Positions 33,732 to 42,193 of a DNA stretch of 64,000 bases are shown piece after piece (the stretch's first letter is position 1; every line of letters begins with the position of its first letter). The position numbers and the translations under genes are program-made. Source of the DNA: Planomonospora sp. ID67723. GTDB taxonomy: Bacteria; Actinomycetota; Actinomycetes; Streptosporangiales; Streptosporangiaceae. The stretch lies in contig NZ_JABTEZ010000001.1 in the NCBI RefSeq assembly GCF_015711605.1, forward strand, positions 1,764,001 through 1,828,000, read 5' to 3'. The notes beneath the pieces were generated by a model that saw only the letters and a list, made by a program, of their open reading frames with translations, was not told the DNA's origin and did not search any database.

Positions 33732-35971
33732 GAGCGCCCCCTCCACTTCGGGATTTCTTTGATCGAGAGGCTGTCAGGGCCGTCTTGGGAGCGACTTGTG
33801 AAGGAATGCAAGACCGCTGACCCGCCGCCGACCTGCCTCCCGGTGAGCCGTGCGTAGTGGCCGCCCAGCCGGAGCAGCTCCTCGTGGGTACCGGTTTCGG
33901 CGATCCGGCCGCCGTCGAGCACGACGATCAGGTCCGCGTCGCGGACGGTGCTCAGCCGGTGGGCGATCACGATGCGGGTCTGGGGGAGCGTCCCGAGGTT
34001 CGCGTCGATGACCGCCTCGCTGTCGGCGTCGAGATGACTGGTGGCCTCGTCCAGGAGCAGGATGTCCGGGCGGGTGAGCAGGGCCCTGGCCAGGGCGATG
34101 CGCTGCCGCTGCCCGCCGGACACGCCGCCCCCTTCCGTCAGGTGGGTGCGGTAGCCCATGGGCATGGCGGCGATGTCGTCGTGGACGTGGGCGAGCCGCG
34201 CCGCCTCGTGCACCCGGGCGAGGGGCGCGTCCGGGTCCCCCAGGGTGATGTTGTCCAGGATCGTCCCGGTGAACAGGGCCGGTTCCTGCGTCACCACCCC
34301 GAACCGGCGGCGCAGCCGGCCCGCGTCCGCCTCCGACAGGGGGATCCCGCCGTAACGGACCTCGCCCTCGGCCGGTCCGAGCAGCCCGAGCAGCACCCTG
34401 GCCAGGGTGCTCTTGCCGGAGCCCGACCGGCCGACCAGGGCGATCTTCTGGCCGGGAGGGATCCTCAGGTCGATGCCGCGCAGGATCCAGGGGCTCTCGG
34501 GCGTGTACCGGAATCCGACCCCGCGCAGCTCGATCTCCACCGGACCGCTCCGGCCGGAACCGGAATCGTTCACAGGGCCGTCCTGGACGGCGGGTTCCGG
34601 CCGGGTGTTCCACAGGTCGGCCAGCCGTTCACCGTGCACCCGGGCGAGCTGCGCGCCGCGCAGGCCGCCGGTCAGCGCCGCCAGCGGGGCCAGGGCCGCC
34701 GCGGCCAGGGCCAGCAGGCCGAGCATGGCGCCCAGGCTGAGCTGATGGGTCGTGACCTGCCAGGCTCCCGCCCAGAGCAGGGCCAGGGGGGTGCCGAACC
34801 GCAACGCCGCCAGAGCGGAGTCCTGCAGGCCCTGAGCCGTCCCGTTCCGCCGTGCCCGCCGCATCTGCGTCCCGAGCAGCCGTGACCAGCGGCCGAGGAC
34901 GCGTTCCTCGGCGCCCACCGCCTTGATCGTCTCGATGCCGCGGACGCTCTCGATCAGCTGCCCCTGGGCCTCGTTGCGGGCCTCCATCTCCCGATGGGTC
35001 AGGTCGGCGAGTCGGCGGTGGGTCGTGGTCAGCAGGATGATCTGTGCCGCCGCGAAGGCCAGCAGGACCGTGCCCAGCAGCGGCGACCGTACGGTGACCA
35101 CGAGGAGGTAACCGGCGGCGAGCGGCCCGTCCAGCAGGGCGGTCAGCGCCTGGCCGGTGAGGATCTCGCGCAGCAGGGTCACCCCGGAGATCCGGGAGAC
35201 CAGGTCGGCGGAGCCCCGGTGGGCGAAGAAGCGGAAGGGCACCGAGAGCAGGCGCCGGGCCAGCTCATCCAGGAGGGTGGTGTCCGCGCGGGTCCGCAAC
35301 GCGACCAGCGCCCAGGACCGCGCCGCGCCGACGGCGAACTGGGCGGCGGCCGTCACCGCCGTGCCCAGCCCGAGCAGGGTCAGCAGGTCCGTCTCGCCCG
35401 CGGTGAGCACCCGGTCCACGACCGTCTCGGTCACGGCGGGCAGCACCAGGCCCAGGGCCTGCAGGGCCAGACTGAGCAGGATCAGCAGCGCCAGCAGGCC
35501 GCGATGGCGGCTCACGACCGCCCGGAGATACCGGGACCACCAGCTCGTCCGGTCGCCGACGCGGCCCGTGCGGAAGTCCGCCCCCGGGCTGAAGGCGAAC
35601 GCCACCCCGCTGTAGCTTTCGGCGAAGTCCCGCGGGGTGAGGCCCACGCGTCCCAGCCCGGGATCGATGATCCCGATCCGGCCGGAGGAGATCCGCTCGA
35701 CCACGACGAAGTGGCTGTTCCGCCAGTACGCCACCGCCGGCAGCGGAAGCTCGGGGACCTGCGTCACGGGCACGGAGGCCGCCCGGGTGGTCAGGCCGTG
35801 CGCCCGGGCGGTGCGCACCAGGGTCAGCGCGCTGACCCCGTCCCGGCCGATGCCCATCTCCTCGGACAGGACGTGGACCGGGACGCGCCGCCCGTGTGCG
35901 GCGAGGATCATCGCGAGGCAGGCGGCGCCGCATTCCACCATGCTGTGCTGGAGTATGACCGGAACCTTCAT
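33728..35971 (-). CDS. peptidase-containing ABC transporter (C39 peptidase, membrane domain, ATPase)
   Basis: A 747-residue bifunctional exporter. The N-terminal C39 domain has the oxyanion Gln8, catalytic Cys14 (LQHSMVECGAACLAMIL), His87 (YWRNSHFVVVE) and Asp103 (GIIDPGLG). A six-helix ABC membrane domain spans about 160-440. The ATPase has Walker A GRSGSGKSTL (about 513), signature VSGGQRQRIALARAL (about 615) and Walker B ILLLDEATSHLD (about 636). It should cleave the four precursors after their Gly-Gly and export the cores. ATG 35971. It is the first gene of the RiPP operon. Confidence 0.95.
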   Translation of the reverse strand: MKVPVILQHSMVECGAACLAMILAAHGRRVPVHVLSEEMGIGRDGVSALTLVRTARAHGLTTRAASVPVTQVPELPLPAVAYWRNSHFVVVERISSGRIGIIDPGLGRVGLTPRDFAESYSGVAFAFSPGADFRTGRVGDRTSWWSRYLRAVVSRHRGLLALLILLSLALQALGLVLPAVTETVVDRVLTAGETDLLTLLGLGTAVTAAAQFAVGAARSWALVALRTRADTTLLDELARRLLSVPFRFFAHRGSADLVSRISGVTLLREILTGQALTALLDGPLAAGYLLVVTVRSPLLGTVLLAFAAAQIILLTTTHRRLADLTHREMEARNEAQGQLIESVRGIETIKAVGAEERVLGRWSRLLGTQMRRARRNGTAQGLQDSALAALRFGTPLALLWAGAWQVTTHQLSLGAMLGLLALAAAALAPLAALTGGLRGAQLARVHGERLADLWNTRPEPAVQDGPVNDSGSGRSGPVEIELRGVGFRYTPESPWILRGIDLRIPPGQKIALVGRSGSGKSTLARVLLGLLGPAEGEVRYGGIPLSEADAGRLRRRFGVVTQEPALFTGTILDNITLGDPDAPLARVHEAARLAHVHDDIAAMPMGYRTHLTEGGGVSGGQRQRIALARALLTRPDILLLDEATSHLDADSEAVIDANLGTLPQTRIVIAHRLSTVRDADLIVVLDGGRIAETGTHEELLRLGGHYARLTGRQVGGGSAVLHSFTSRSQDGPDSLSIKEIPKWRGRS

Positions 35972-36029
35972 GGACCGGCAGTCTCCGGTGTCCGTCTTGG
36001 ATCCGGCTTGCGGGCGGCTCGGATCACGC

Positions 36030-36107
36030 CGCCGCCCCGGACGCGGCGCGCTCCGGGGCGGCGGGACGCGGTACGGCCCCGCCGCGTGATCGGGAGCCGG
36101 GCCGTAC
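36030..36107 (-). terminator. tandem hairpins after the beta-propeller gene
   Basis: Two strong stems follow the stop of the minus-strand beta-propeller gene: GTACGGCCC/GGGCCGTAC (36071-36079 with 36099-36107) and CGCCGCCCCGGA/TCCGGGGCGGCG (36030-36041 with 36052-36063). They separate this gene from the RiPP operon, whose promoter must then lie in the remaining short space upstream of 35971. Confidence 0.7.
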
Positions 36108-36116
36108 CGGGCGAGA

Positions 36117-38276
36117 TCAGTCGAACGGGATCCAGGCCTGGTCGGCCAGGTCGCTCATGGCGCTGACCTTCAGGCCGAGGTCGGAGACCGTCCAGAGGCT
36201 GTCGCCGATCACGATCGAGCGGCGGATGCCCGGGTCGTACGGGGCGAAGCGGGTGCTCTCCACGGGCTTGGGCCGGGGGTGGACGACGGTGCCCGTCTTG
36301 GCGACGGCGGAGTCATCGATCTTCAGGACCAGGGCGGCGCCCTCCGTCTGCTCGGTGCCGGTCCAGGTGTTCAGCGGCAGCACGGCCGTGCCGGTCTTCG
36401 CCCAGTAGAGGAAGGCGTGCGGGTCCCACTCGGCCTCCGAGCCGGAGTCCTTCTGGAAGAACTGCGACAGGCGGCGTGGGGCGGCCGGGTCGCCGACGTC
36501 GAAGAGGGAGACCTGGGTGCCGAGCGTGCGGCCCTGCTCGCTCGCCTCCTGGCCGATGCCGATCAGCCGCCCGTCGCCCGCCGGGTGCAGGTAGGCGGAG
36601 TAGCCGGTGATCTTCAGCTCGCCGGTCTTCCGCGGTGCGGCGGGGTCGCGCAGGTCGAGCACGTAGAGCGGGTCCACCTGCTTGAAGGTCACCACGTAGC
36701 CGACCGGGCCGATGAACCGGACCGAGTAGATCCGCTCGCCCTCGCCCAGGCCGCCGACCTCGCCGACCTTGCCCAGCGTGTCGGCCTTGAGCACGTAGAC
36801 CGTGCTGGAGCTGCTCTTCTCGGTCTCGGCGGTGGTCGCGATCCGCAGGTGCCCCTGGTGCTCGGAGAGCGAGTACTGGTTGAGCAGCCTGCCCGGGACC
36901 TTGCCCGAGGCGACGTAGCGGGGCGCGCCCGGAGCGCTGACGTCGAACCGGTGAACCTCGGTCTCCTCCGGCGGCTCCACCGGGGTCTCGGCGGACCCGG
37001 CGGTGGGCGGGTCCGGGACGCCGGTGCGCTCGGGATCCGGGTTCGGGACCGGGGTGACGGTCTCCTCGGCCGGGGTCGGCTCGACCTTCGGGGGAACGGT
37101 CTCCTCCGCCGGGGTCGGCTCGACCTCCGGCGCGGCTCCCCCGGAACCGGAGGAGGTCTCCCCGGGCGAGGGCGCGGCCTCCTCCTCCAGGATGAAGGGC
37201 TCGGTCGGACGCGGCCACCACCAGCGCGGGTTGCTGGTCACGTACAGGCTGGAGCCGGTGCCGTAGACCGTGTCCCCGTCGGCGGCCACGCTGATCGGAG
37301 CGCTCTGCGAGAGCGCCCCGGCGCCCTGCCCCAGGTCGAGGGTGTGCACGGTCAGCATCGAGGTGCCGGTGTACTCCTGCGGGTGGCTGACCTTCTCGCA
37401 CTCGACCGCGCTCTTGACCGTGGCTCCGGCGGCGTCGGTCACCTCGAACTTCGGCAGCCACGCCTCGATGGGCGCCTTGGCGACGGTCTCGGCGTTCCTG
37501 CGCGTCCGCTCGTTGTCGGTGGCGTCGGGACCGGCGTCGGGGAACTCGATGCGGGGCTGGCTGCGCACCACGAGCCGCACGGTGGAGCCGACCATCCTGG
37601 CGTCCACGTGCGAGCCGTCCGGGGTGATCGAGCCGAGCACCTTCGGCTCGCCGGACAGGTCCACCATCGTGTAGCGCGGCCCGGGGCTCGGAGCCATCTT
37701 GGCCGTCGCGCCGAAGGGGATGATCCCCCCGCCCGAGAACAGCACCAGTGCCCGGTCGCCGCTGACCAGCAGGTCCGCCGGGGCCCACGCCTGCTCGGGG
37801 TCGACCAGCTTCAGCGTGCCGGTCACCTTCTTCGTGGCGGTGTCCACCACGCGCAGCACACCCCGGTTCACGGTGATCACACGGTTGCCGTCGGTCTTCA
37901 CCAGGTCCGGCTCGTCCACCCCGGCCTCGTGGGTGTTGGTGGTGGAGTGCTCGGGCGCCCCGGCCTGCTTGCCGCTGGCCGCGTCGGCCCTCGCGTTCGG
38001 AGCGCTCTCCATGGTGGTCCGGTACATGAGGTCCGGCCTGCCGAACCCCCACGGCCCGACCTGCCTGGCCGCCGCCGCCCTCAGGCCGTCCAGCATGTCG
38101 TCGCAACCGCTGTAGGCGACCAGCTTCACATTCCCCAGCCTCACCGGCGTCGCCGCACCCGGCTGCGTTCCGGCGGGGGTGCACGCCGTGGCGAGCAGGG
38201 CGAGGGCGACGGCGCCCCCCGTCAGGGATCTCGCCCGGGCACCTGTGCCGATCACCATGCGATTCGATGTCCTCAT
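36117..38276 (-). CDS. secreted beta-propeller domain lipoprotein
   Basis: A 719-residue protein of the beta-propeller family related to WD40 (Pfam Beta_propel). It has a lipobox LATAC at about residues 28-32, predicting a membrane-anchored lipoprotein. Propeller-like segments include EPDLVKTDGNRVITVNRGVLRVVD, RIYSVRFIGPVGYVVTFKQVDPLYVLDL and GRLIGIGQEASEQG. A low-complexity insert of about 90 residues in mid-protein repeats VEPTPAEETV and is rich in Pro, Glu and Thr. ATG 38276 or ATG 38258 could start it; the shorter form gives a better signal peptide. Its role is unknown. Confidence 0.87.
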   Translation of the reverse strand: MRTSNRMVIGTGARARSLTGGAVALALLATACTPAGTQPGAATPVRLGNVKLVAYSGCDDMLDGLRAAAARQVGPWGFGRPDLMYRTTMESAPNARADAASGKQAGAPEHSTTNTHEAGVDEPDLVKTDGNRVITVNRGVLRVVDTATKKVTGTLKLVDPEQAWAPADLLVSGDRALVLFSGGGIIPFGATAKMAPSPGPRYTMVDLSGEPKVLGSITPDGSHVDARMVGSTVRLVVRSQPRIEFPDAGPDATDNERTRRNAETVAKAPIEAWLPKFEVTDAAGATVKSAVECEKVSHPQEYTGTSMLTVHTLDLGQGAGALSQSAPISVAADGDTVYGTGSSLYVTSNPRWWWPRPTEPFILEEEAAPSPGETSSGSGGAAPEVEPTPAEETVPPKVEPTPAEETVTPVPNPDPERTGVPDPPTAGSAETPVEPPEETEVHRFDVSAPGAPRYVASGKVPGRLLNQYSLSEHQGHLRIATTAETEKSSSSTVYVLKADTLGKVGEVGGLGEGERIYSVRFIGPVGYVVTFKQVDPLYVLDLRDPAAPRKTGELKITGYSAYLHPAGDGRLIGIGQEASEQGRTLGTQVSLFDVGDPAAPRRLSQFFQKDSGSEAEWDPHAFLYWAKTGTAVLPLNTWTGTEQTEGAALVLKIDDSAVAKTGTVVHPRPKPVESTRFAPYDPGIRRSIVIGDSLWTVSDLGLKVSAMSDLADQAWIPFD

Positions 38277-38363
38277 GCCCTCATGACGGATCGGTCCCGT
38301 GCTCGGTTCAAACGGCTACCGGCCAGTAGCCAGAGGCTTGTTCCGCCGCATACCCTTTCCACC

Positions 38364-39929
38364 ATGGCTGCGACTCTAGGTGCGACCCGGACGCTCGACC
38401 CGAGCATGATCGAGCGCGTCGTCCGGCAGGTGAGCTCGGGCGGGAAGACCCAGGCGATCACCGCGCCGTTCACCGGCGAGATCCTCGCCGAGCTGCCCGT
38501 CTCGACCGCCGACGACGTCCGCGCCGCCCACGCCGGGGCACGCGAGGCGCAGCGGGCGTGGGCCGCGCTGCCGGTGCGGGAGCGCGTCAAGCCCTTCCTC
38601 CGCCTGCACGACGCCCTCCTCGACCGCCGCGAGGAGATCCTCGACGTGGTCCAGTGGGAGACCGGCAAGGCCCGCCGGCACGCGTTCGAGGAGGTCCTCG
38701 ACGTCGCGGGCTGCACGCTCTACTACGCGCGGCGGGCGCCGGGCCTGCTGGAGCCCAAGCGGCGCTCCGGCATCTTCCCGCTCGCCACCAGGGTCACCGA
38801 GACCCGCCACCCCAAGGGGGTCGTGGCGCTGATCTCCCCCTGGAACTACCCGCTCTCCCTCGGCGTGACCGACGTCGTCCCGGCCCTGCTCGCGGGCAAC
38901 ACCGTGGTGCACAAGCCCGACACCCAGACCGCGCTCTCCACCCTGTGGACGATCGACCTGCTGGTCTCCCTCGGCATGCCCCGCGAGATCTGGCAGGTCG
39001 TGCTCGGCGAGCCCGCCGAGATCGGCGACCCGCTGCTCGACGACGCCGACTACGTGGCGTTCACCGGCTCCACCCGGGGCGGCAGGAAGATCGCCGAGGA
39101 GGCGGCCAAGCGGCTGATCGGCTGTTCGCTGGAGCTCGGCGGGAAGAACCCCATGATCGTGCTGGAGGACGCCGACCTGGACGTGGCCGCGCAGGGCGCG
39201 CTGCGGGCCTGCTTCACCAACGCCGGCCAGCTGTGCATCTCCATCGAGCGCCTGTACGTCCACAACGCCGTGTACGACGCGTTCACGGAGAAGTTCGTCC
39301 GGCAGGCCAAGAACATGAGGCTCGGCTCCGGCCTCGACTGGAACGTGCAGATGGGCTCGCTCACCTCGCGGCGCCAGCTCGACGCGGTCGGCGCGCACGT
39401 GGACGACGCCGTGGCCAAGGGCGCCCGGCTGCTCGCCGGCGGGAAGGCCCGCCCCGACCTCGGCCCCCTGTTCTACGAGCCGACGGTCCTGGCCGACGTG
39501 GACGAGACCATGGACCTGTGCCGCGAGGAGACCTTCGGACCGGTCGTCTCGATCTACCGCTTCGCCGACGAGGACGAGGCCGTCGAGAAGGCCAACGACA
39601 CCGTCTACGGCCTCAACGCCTCCGTCTGGACCGGTGACGTCGCGCGCGGCCGCGCGCTGGCGGCCCGGATCAAGGCCGGGACGGTCAACGTCAACGAGGG
39701 GTACGGCTCCGCCTACGCCTCCTACGACGCGCCCATGGGCGGCATGAAGTCCTCCGGCCTGGGCCGTCGCCACGGGGCCGAGGGCCTGCTGAAGTACACC
39801 GAGGCACAGAACATCGCCAGCCAGGCCTCCTGGCTGGGCTTCGAGCCGATCCTCGGCATGACCTACGACAAGTACGCCGACACCCTCGCGGGCCTGCTCA
39901 AGACCATGAAGAAGCTCCACCTGAAGTAA
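38364..39929 (+). CDS. succinic semialdehyde dehydrogenase (GabD2-like)
   Basis: NAD(P)-dependent aldehyde dehydrogenase of 521 residues. SPWNYPLSLGVTDVVPALLAGNTVVHKPD, FTGSTRGGRKIAEEAAKRL, the general base in LELGGKNPMIVLEDADLD, and the catalytic Cys in CFTNAGQLCISIERLYVH (NAGQLC) are all present. ETFGPVVSIYRF follows. The sequence resembles the mycobacterial GabD2 type. ATG 38364 is the first start free of the overlapping propeller-gene promoter. Only three bases separate it from the ChoD-like frame's earliest start, so the two are co-transcribed. Confidence 0.88.
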   Translation: MAATLGATRTLDPSMIERVVRQVSSGGKTQAITAPFTGEILAELPVSTADDVRAAHAGAREAQRAWAALPVRERVKPFLRLHDALLDRREEILDVVQWETGKARRHAFEEVLDVAGCTLYYARRAPGLLEPKRRSGIFPLATRVTETRHPKGVVALISPWNYPLSLGVTDVVPALLAGNTVVHKPDTQTALSTLWTIDLLVSLGMPREIWQVVLGEPAEIGDPLLDDADYVAFTGSTRGGRKIAEEAAKRLIGCSLELGGKNPMIVLEDADLDVAAQGALRACFTNAGQLCISIERLYVHNAVYDAFTEKFVRQAKNMRLGSGLDWNVQMGSLTSRRQLDAVGAHVDDAVAKGARLLAGGKARPDLGPLFYEPTVLADVDETMDLCREETFGPVVSIYRFADEDEAVEKANDTVYGLNASVWTGDVARGRALAARIKAGTVNVNEGYGSAYASYDAPMGGMKSSGLGRRHGAEGLLKYTEAQNIASQASWLGFEPILGMTYDKYADTLAGLLKTMKKLHLK

Positions 39930-39956
39930 CCGGTGTCCACCAGGAAGGCCCGCGAG

Positions 39957-41684
39957 GTGTTCGACTACGACGTGCTTGTGATCGGGTCGGGGTTCGGCGG
40001 GAGCGTCTCGGCGCTCCGGCTGACGGAGAAGGGCTACAAGGTCGGCGTGCTGGAGGCCGGGCGGCGCTTCGACGAGAGCACGCTGCCCAAGACCTCCTGG
40101 CGGATCCGCGACTTCCTCTGGGCGCCCGGCCTCGGGCTCAAGGGAATCCAGCGCATCCACGTGCTGCGCGGGAAGAAGGGCACCGGGGTCATGGTTCTGG
40201 CGGGCGCCGGGGTCGGCGGCGGCTCGCTCGTCTACGCCAACACCCTCTACGAGCCGCTGGACCCGTTCTTCGCCGACGCGCAGTGGTCGGGCATCACGGA
40301 CTGGAAGGCCGAGCTGGCGCCGTACTACGACCAGGCCAAGCGCATGCTCGGTGTGGTGCTCAACCCGACCCTCACCCGCGCCGACGAGGTCATGCGGAAG
40401 GTCGCCGAGCGCATGGGCGTGGGCGAGACCTTCCACCGGGCCCCGGTCGGGGTCTTCTTCGGCACGCCCGGGGTCGAGGTCGACGACCCCTACTTCGGCG
40501 GGGCCGGACCGCGCAGGAGCGGCTGCACCGAGTGCGGTGAGTGCATGACCGGCTGCCGGCACGGCGCCAAGAACATGCTGATCAAGAACTATCTCTACCT
40601 CGCGGAGAAGGCCGGGGCCCGGATCCACCCCGAGACCACCGTCACCTCGGTCCGGCCCCTGCGCGGGGCGGTCGAGGGCGGGGCGGGCGGCGGGTACGCC
40701 GTCGAGGTCCGCAAGACCGGATCACCCTGGCTGCGCCGCACGCTCACCGCCGAACAGGTGATCTTCGCGGCCGGGACGTACGGCACGCAGCGCCTGCTGC
40801 ACCGCCTGAAGGCCTCCGGCGCGCTGCCCCGGCTCTCGGACCGGCTCGGCACGCTGACCAGGACCAACTCCGAGGCGCTGCTCGGCTTCGAGCGGGTGGG
40901 GGTCAAGGGGGAGAAGCTCAACCACGGCGTGGCGATCACCTCCTCCATCCACCCCGACGCGCACACGCACATCGAGCCCGTCCGCTACGGCGACGGCTCC
41001 AACGCGATGGGCCTGCTCCGCAGCCTGCTGATCGACGGCTCCACGGACGGCAGGGGCGCCCCGCGCTGGCTGAAGTTCCTCGGCGAGGCCGCCCGGCGGC
41101 CGCACCTGGTCCCCAGGCTCTTCAACCACCGCAGGTGGTCCGAGCGCACGATCATCGCCCTGGTCATGCAGGCCAAGGACAACTCGATCACCCTGTCGGC
41201 CCGCAGGGGCCCGTTCGGCTGGAGACTCCGCTCCCGGCCCGGCCACGGCGAGCCCAACCCCACCTGGATCCCGGCCGGTCACACGTTCGTCCGGCACGCC
41301 GCCGAGGAGATCGGCGGCATGCCCGGAGGCTCCTGGCTCGACCTGTTCGACATCCCGGCCACCGCGCACTTCCTGGGCGGCTGTGCCATCGGAGACTCGC
41401 CCGCCTCCGGCGTGATCGACCCCTACCACCGCGTCTACGGCCACGAGGGCCTGCACATCGCCGACGGCTCGGCCGTCTCCGCCAATCCGGGGGTCAACCC
41501 CTCCTTGACCATCACCGCCCAGGCCGAGCGTGCCATGGCGCTGTGGCCCAACCGGGGAGAGCCCGACACCCGCCCCGCCCCGGGCTCGCCCTACGTGCGG
41601 CTGGCGCCCGTCGCCCCCAAGAACCCCGCCGTCCCGGCCGCCGCCCCCGGCGCGCTCCGCCTGCCCATCGTGGACGTCACCTGA
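39957..41684 (+). CDS. choD: GMC-family oxidoreductase, ChoD (cholesterol oxidase)-like
   Basis: FAD-dependent GMC oxidoreductase of about 575 residues. MFDYDVLVIGSGFGGSVSALRLTEKGYKVGVLEAGR is the ADP-binding start. VLAGAGVGGGSLVYANTLY, the Cys-rich CTECGECMTGCRHGAKN, HFLGGCAIGDSP and DGSAVSANPGVNPSLTITAQAERAM follow. From memory it is very close to Mycobacterium ChoD (annotated cholesterol oxidase, activity debated). GTG 39957 is chosen because AGGAAGG lies nine bases upstream and ChoD starts there; GTG 39933 would add eight residues. Confidence 0.9.
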   Translation: MFDYDVLVIGSGFGGSVSALRLTEKGYKVGVLEAGRRFDESTLPKTSWRIRDFLWAPGLGLKGIQRIHVLRGKKGTGVMVLAGAGVGGGSLVYANTLYEPLDPFFADAQWSGITDWKAELAPYYDQAKRMLGVVLNPTLTRADEVMRKVAERMGVGETFHRAPVGVFFGTPGVEVDDPYFGGAGPRRSGCTECGECMTGCRHGAKNMLIKNYLYLAEKAGARIHPETTVTSVRPLRGAVEGGAGGGYAVEVRKTGSPWLRRTLTAEQVIFAAGTYGTQRLLHRLKASGALPRLSDRLGTLTRTNSEALLGFERVGVKGEKLNHGVAITSSIHPDAHTHIEPVRYGDGSNAMGLLRSLLIDGSTDGRGAPRWLKFLGEAARRPHLVPRLFNHRRWSERTIIALVMQAKDNSITLSARRGPFGWRLRSRPGHGEPNPTWIPAGHTFVRHAAEEIGGMPGGSWLDLFDIPATAHFLGGCAIGDSPASGVIDPYHRVYGHEGLHIADGSAVSANPGVNPSLTITAQAERAMALWPNRGEPDTRPAPGSPYVRLAPVAPKNPAVPAAAPGALRLPIVDVT

Positions 41685-41700
41685 CCGTCTGATCCACGAA

Positions 41701-41773
41701 AATGTAACTGAAGCAGCGGTAAATGTAACTGTATCCCGAGGAAATGTAGCCGAGTTGGGGGTGAATGTAACTG
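41701..41773. repeat. four AATGTAACTG direct repeats phased at exactly 21 bp
   Basis: AATGTAACTG at 41701-41710, 41722-41731 and 41764-41773, and AATGTAGCCG at 41743-41752, start exactly 21 bases apart, i.e. two helical turns. The inverse GTTACAT follows at 41791-41797, overlapping the next gene's start codon. The array occupies almost the whole gap between choD and that gene. It looks like a multi-site operator. Confidence 0.85.
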
Positions 41774-41795
41774 GGGTTGCGTTGCATTTGGTTAC

Positions 41796-42068
41796 ATGGT
41801 CGAAAACCTGCAGGGCCTGATCGCAGAACTGCGGACCTCCGGAGGCGACGGAGCTCCGGTGGAGGTGAAGCCGGCGGCGGGTGGTCTGCCCTCGTCGTTG
41901 ACGTCAACACCCAGCGCCCTGGCGAACCTGCCAGGCGGTGGAGTGATCATTCTCGGGCTTACCGCACCCAATATCCGCAAGGCCCTGCGCGCACTCCGGA
42001 ACACCGGGCTGGTCCGGCGACTCGGCGGTAGGGGACAGCCCACCGCCTACCGGCAGGTCGATGCGTAG
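41796..42068 (+). CDS. internally deleted AlbA_2 / RecG-like ATP-binding protein
   Basis: A 90-residue frame that appears to join two ends of a longer protein. The first 55 residues (MVENLQGLIAELRTSGGDGA...LPSSLTSTPSALANLPGGGVIILGL) match the start of AlbA_2/Schlafen-type ATP-binding proteins. The last 35 (APNIRKALRALRNTGLVRRL, then GGRGQPTAYRQ) match their C-terminal winged helix. Some hundreds of residues normally lie between, so an in-frame internal deletion is inferred. No ribosome-binding site is seen; it may be leaderless or a relic. The phased repeat array directly upstream suggests former or current autoregulation. Confidence 0.6.
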   Translation: MVENLQGLIAELRTSGGDGAPVEVKPAAGGLPSSLTSTPSALANLPGGGVIILGLTAPNIRKALRALRNTGLVRRLGGRGQPTAYRQVDA

Positions 42069-42133
42069 CCTTGGAGTCCCGCCGAGGAGGAGGCTTTTCC
42101 TCGGGCGATGATCTGGGAGGCCTCGGCAATGCC

Positions 42134-42188
42134 CCCGTACGGCCGCCTCCCGTAGCCCCGATGACCGCACAGGCCGTACGGGAGGCGG
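42134..42188. terminator. alternative hairpins between convergent genes
   Basis: CCCGTACGGCC (42134-42144) can pair with GGCCGTACGGG (42172-42182), or CCGCCTCCCGTA (42143-42154) with TACGGGAGGCGG (42177-42188). The two structures are mutually exclusive. They lie just beyond both convergent stops, so termination in both directions is the simplest role. Confidence 0.6.
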
Positions 42189-42193
42189 GGCCG

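Noticed and set aside
36279-38363. Long + frame reaching upstream of the aldehyde dehydrogenase start
   Set aside because: The dehydrogenase begins at 38364; the upstream part is antisense to the beta-propeller gene.
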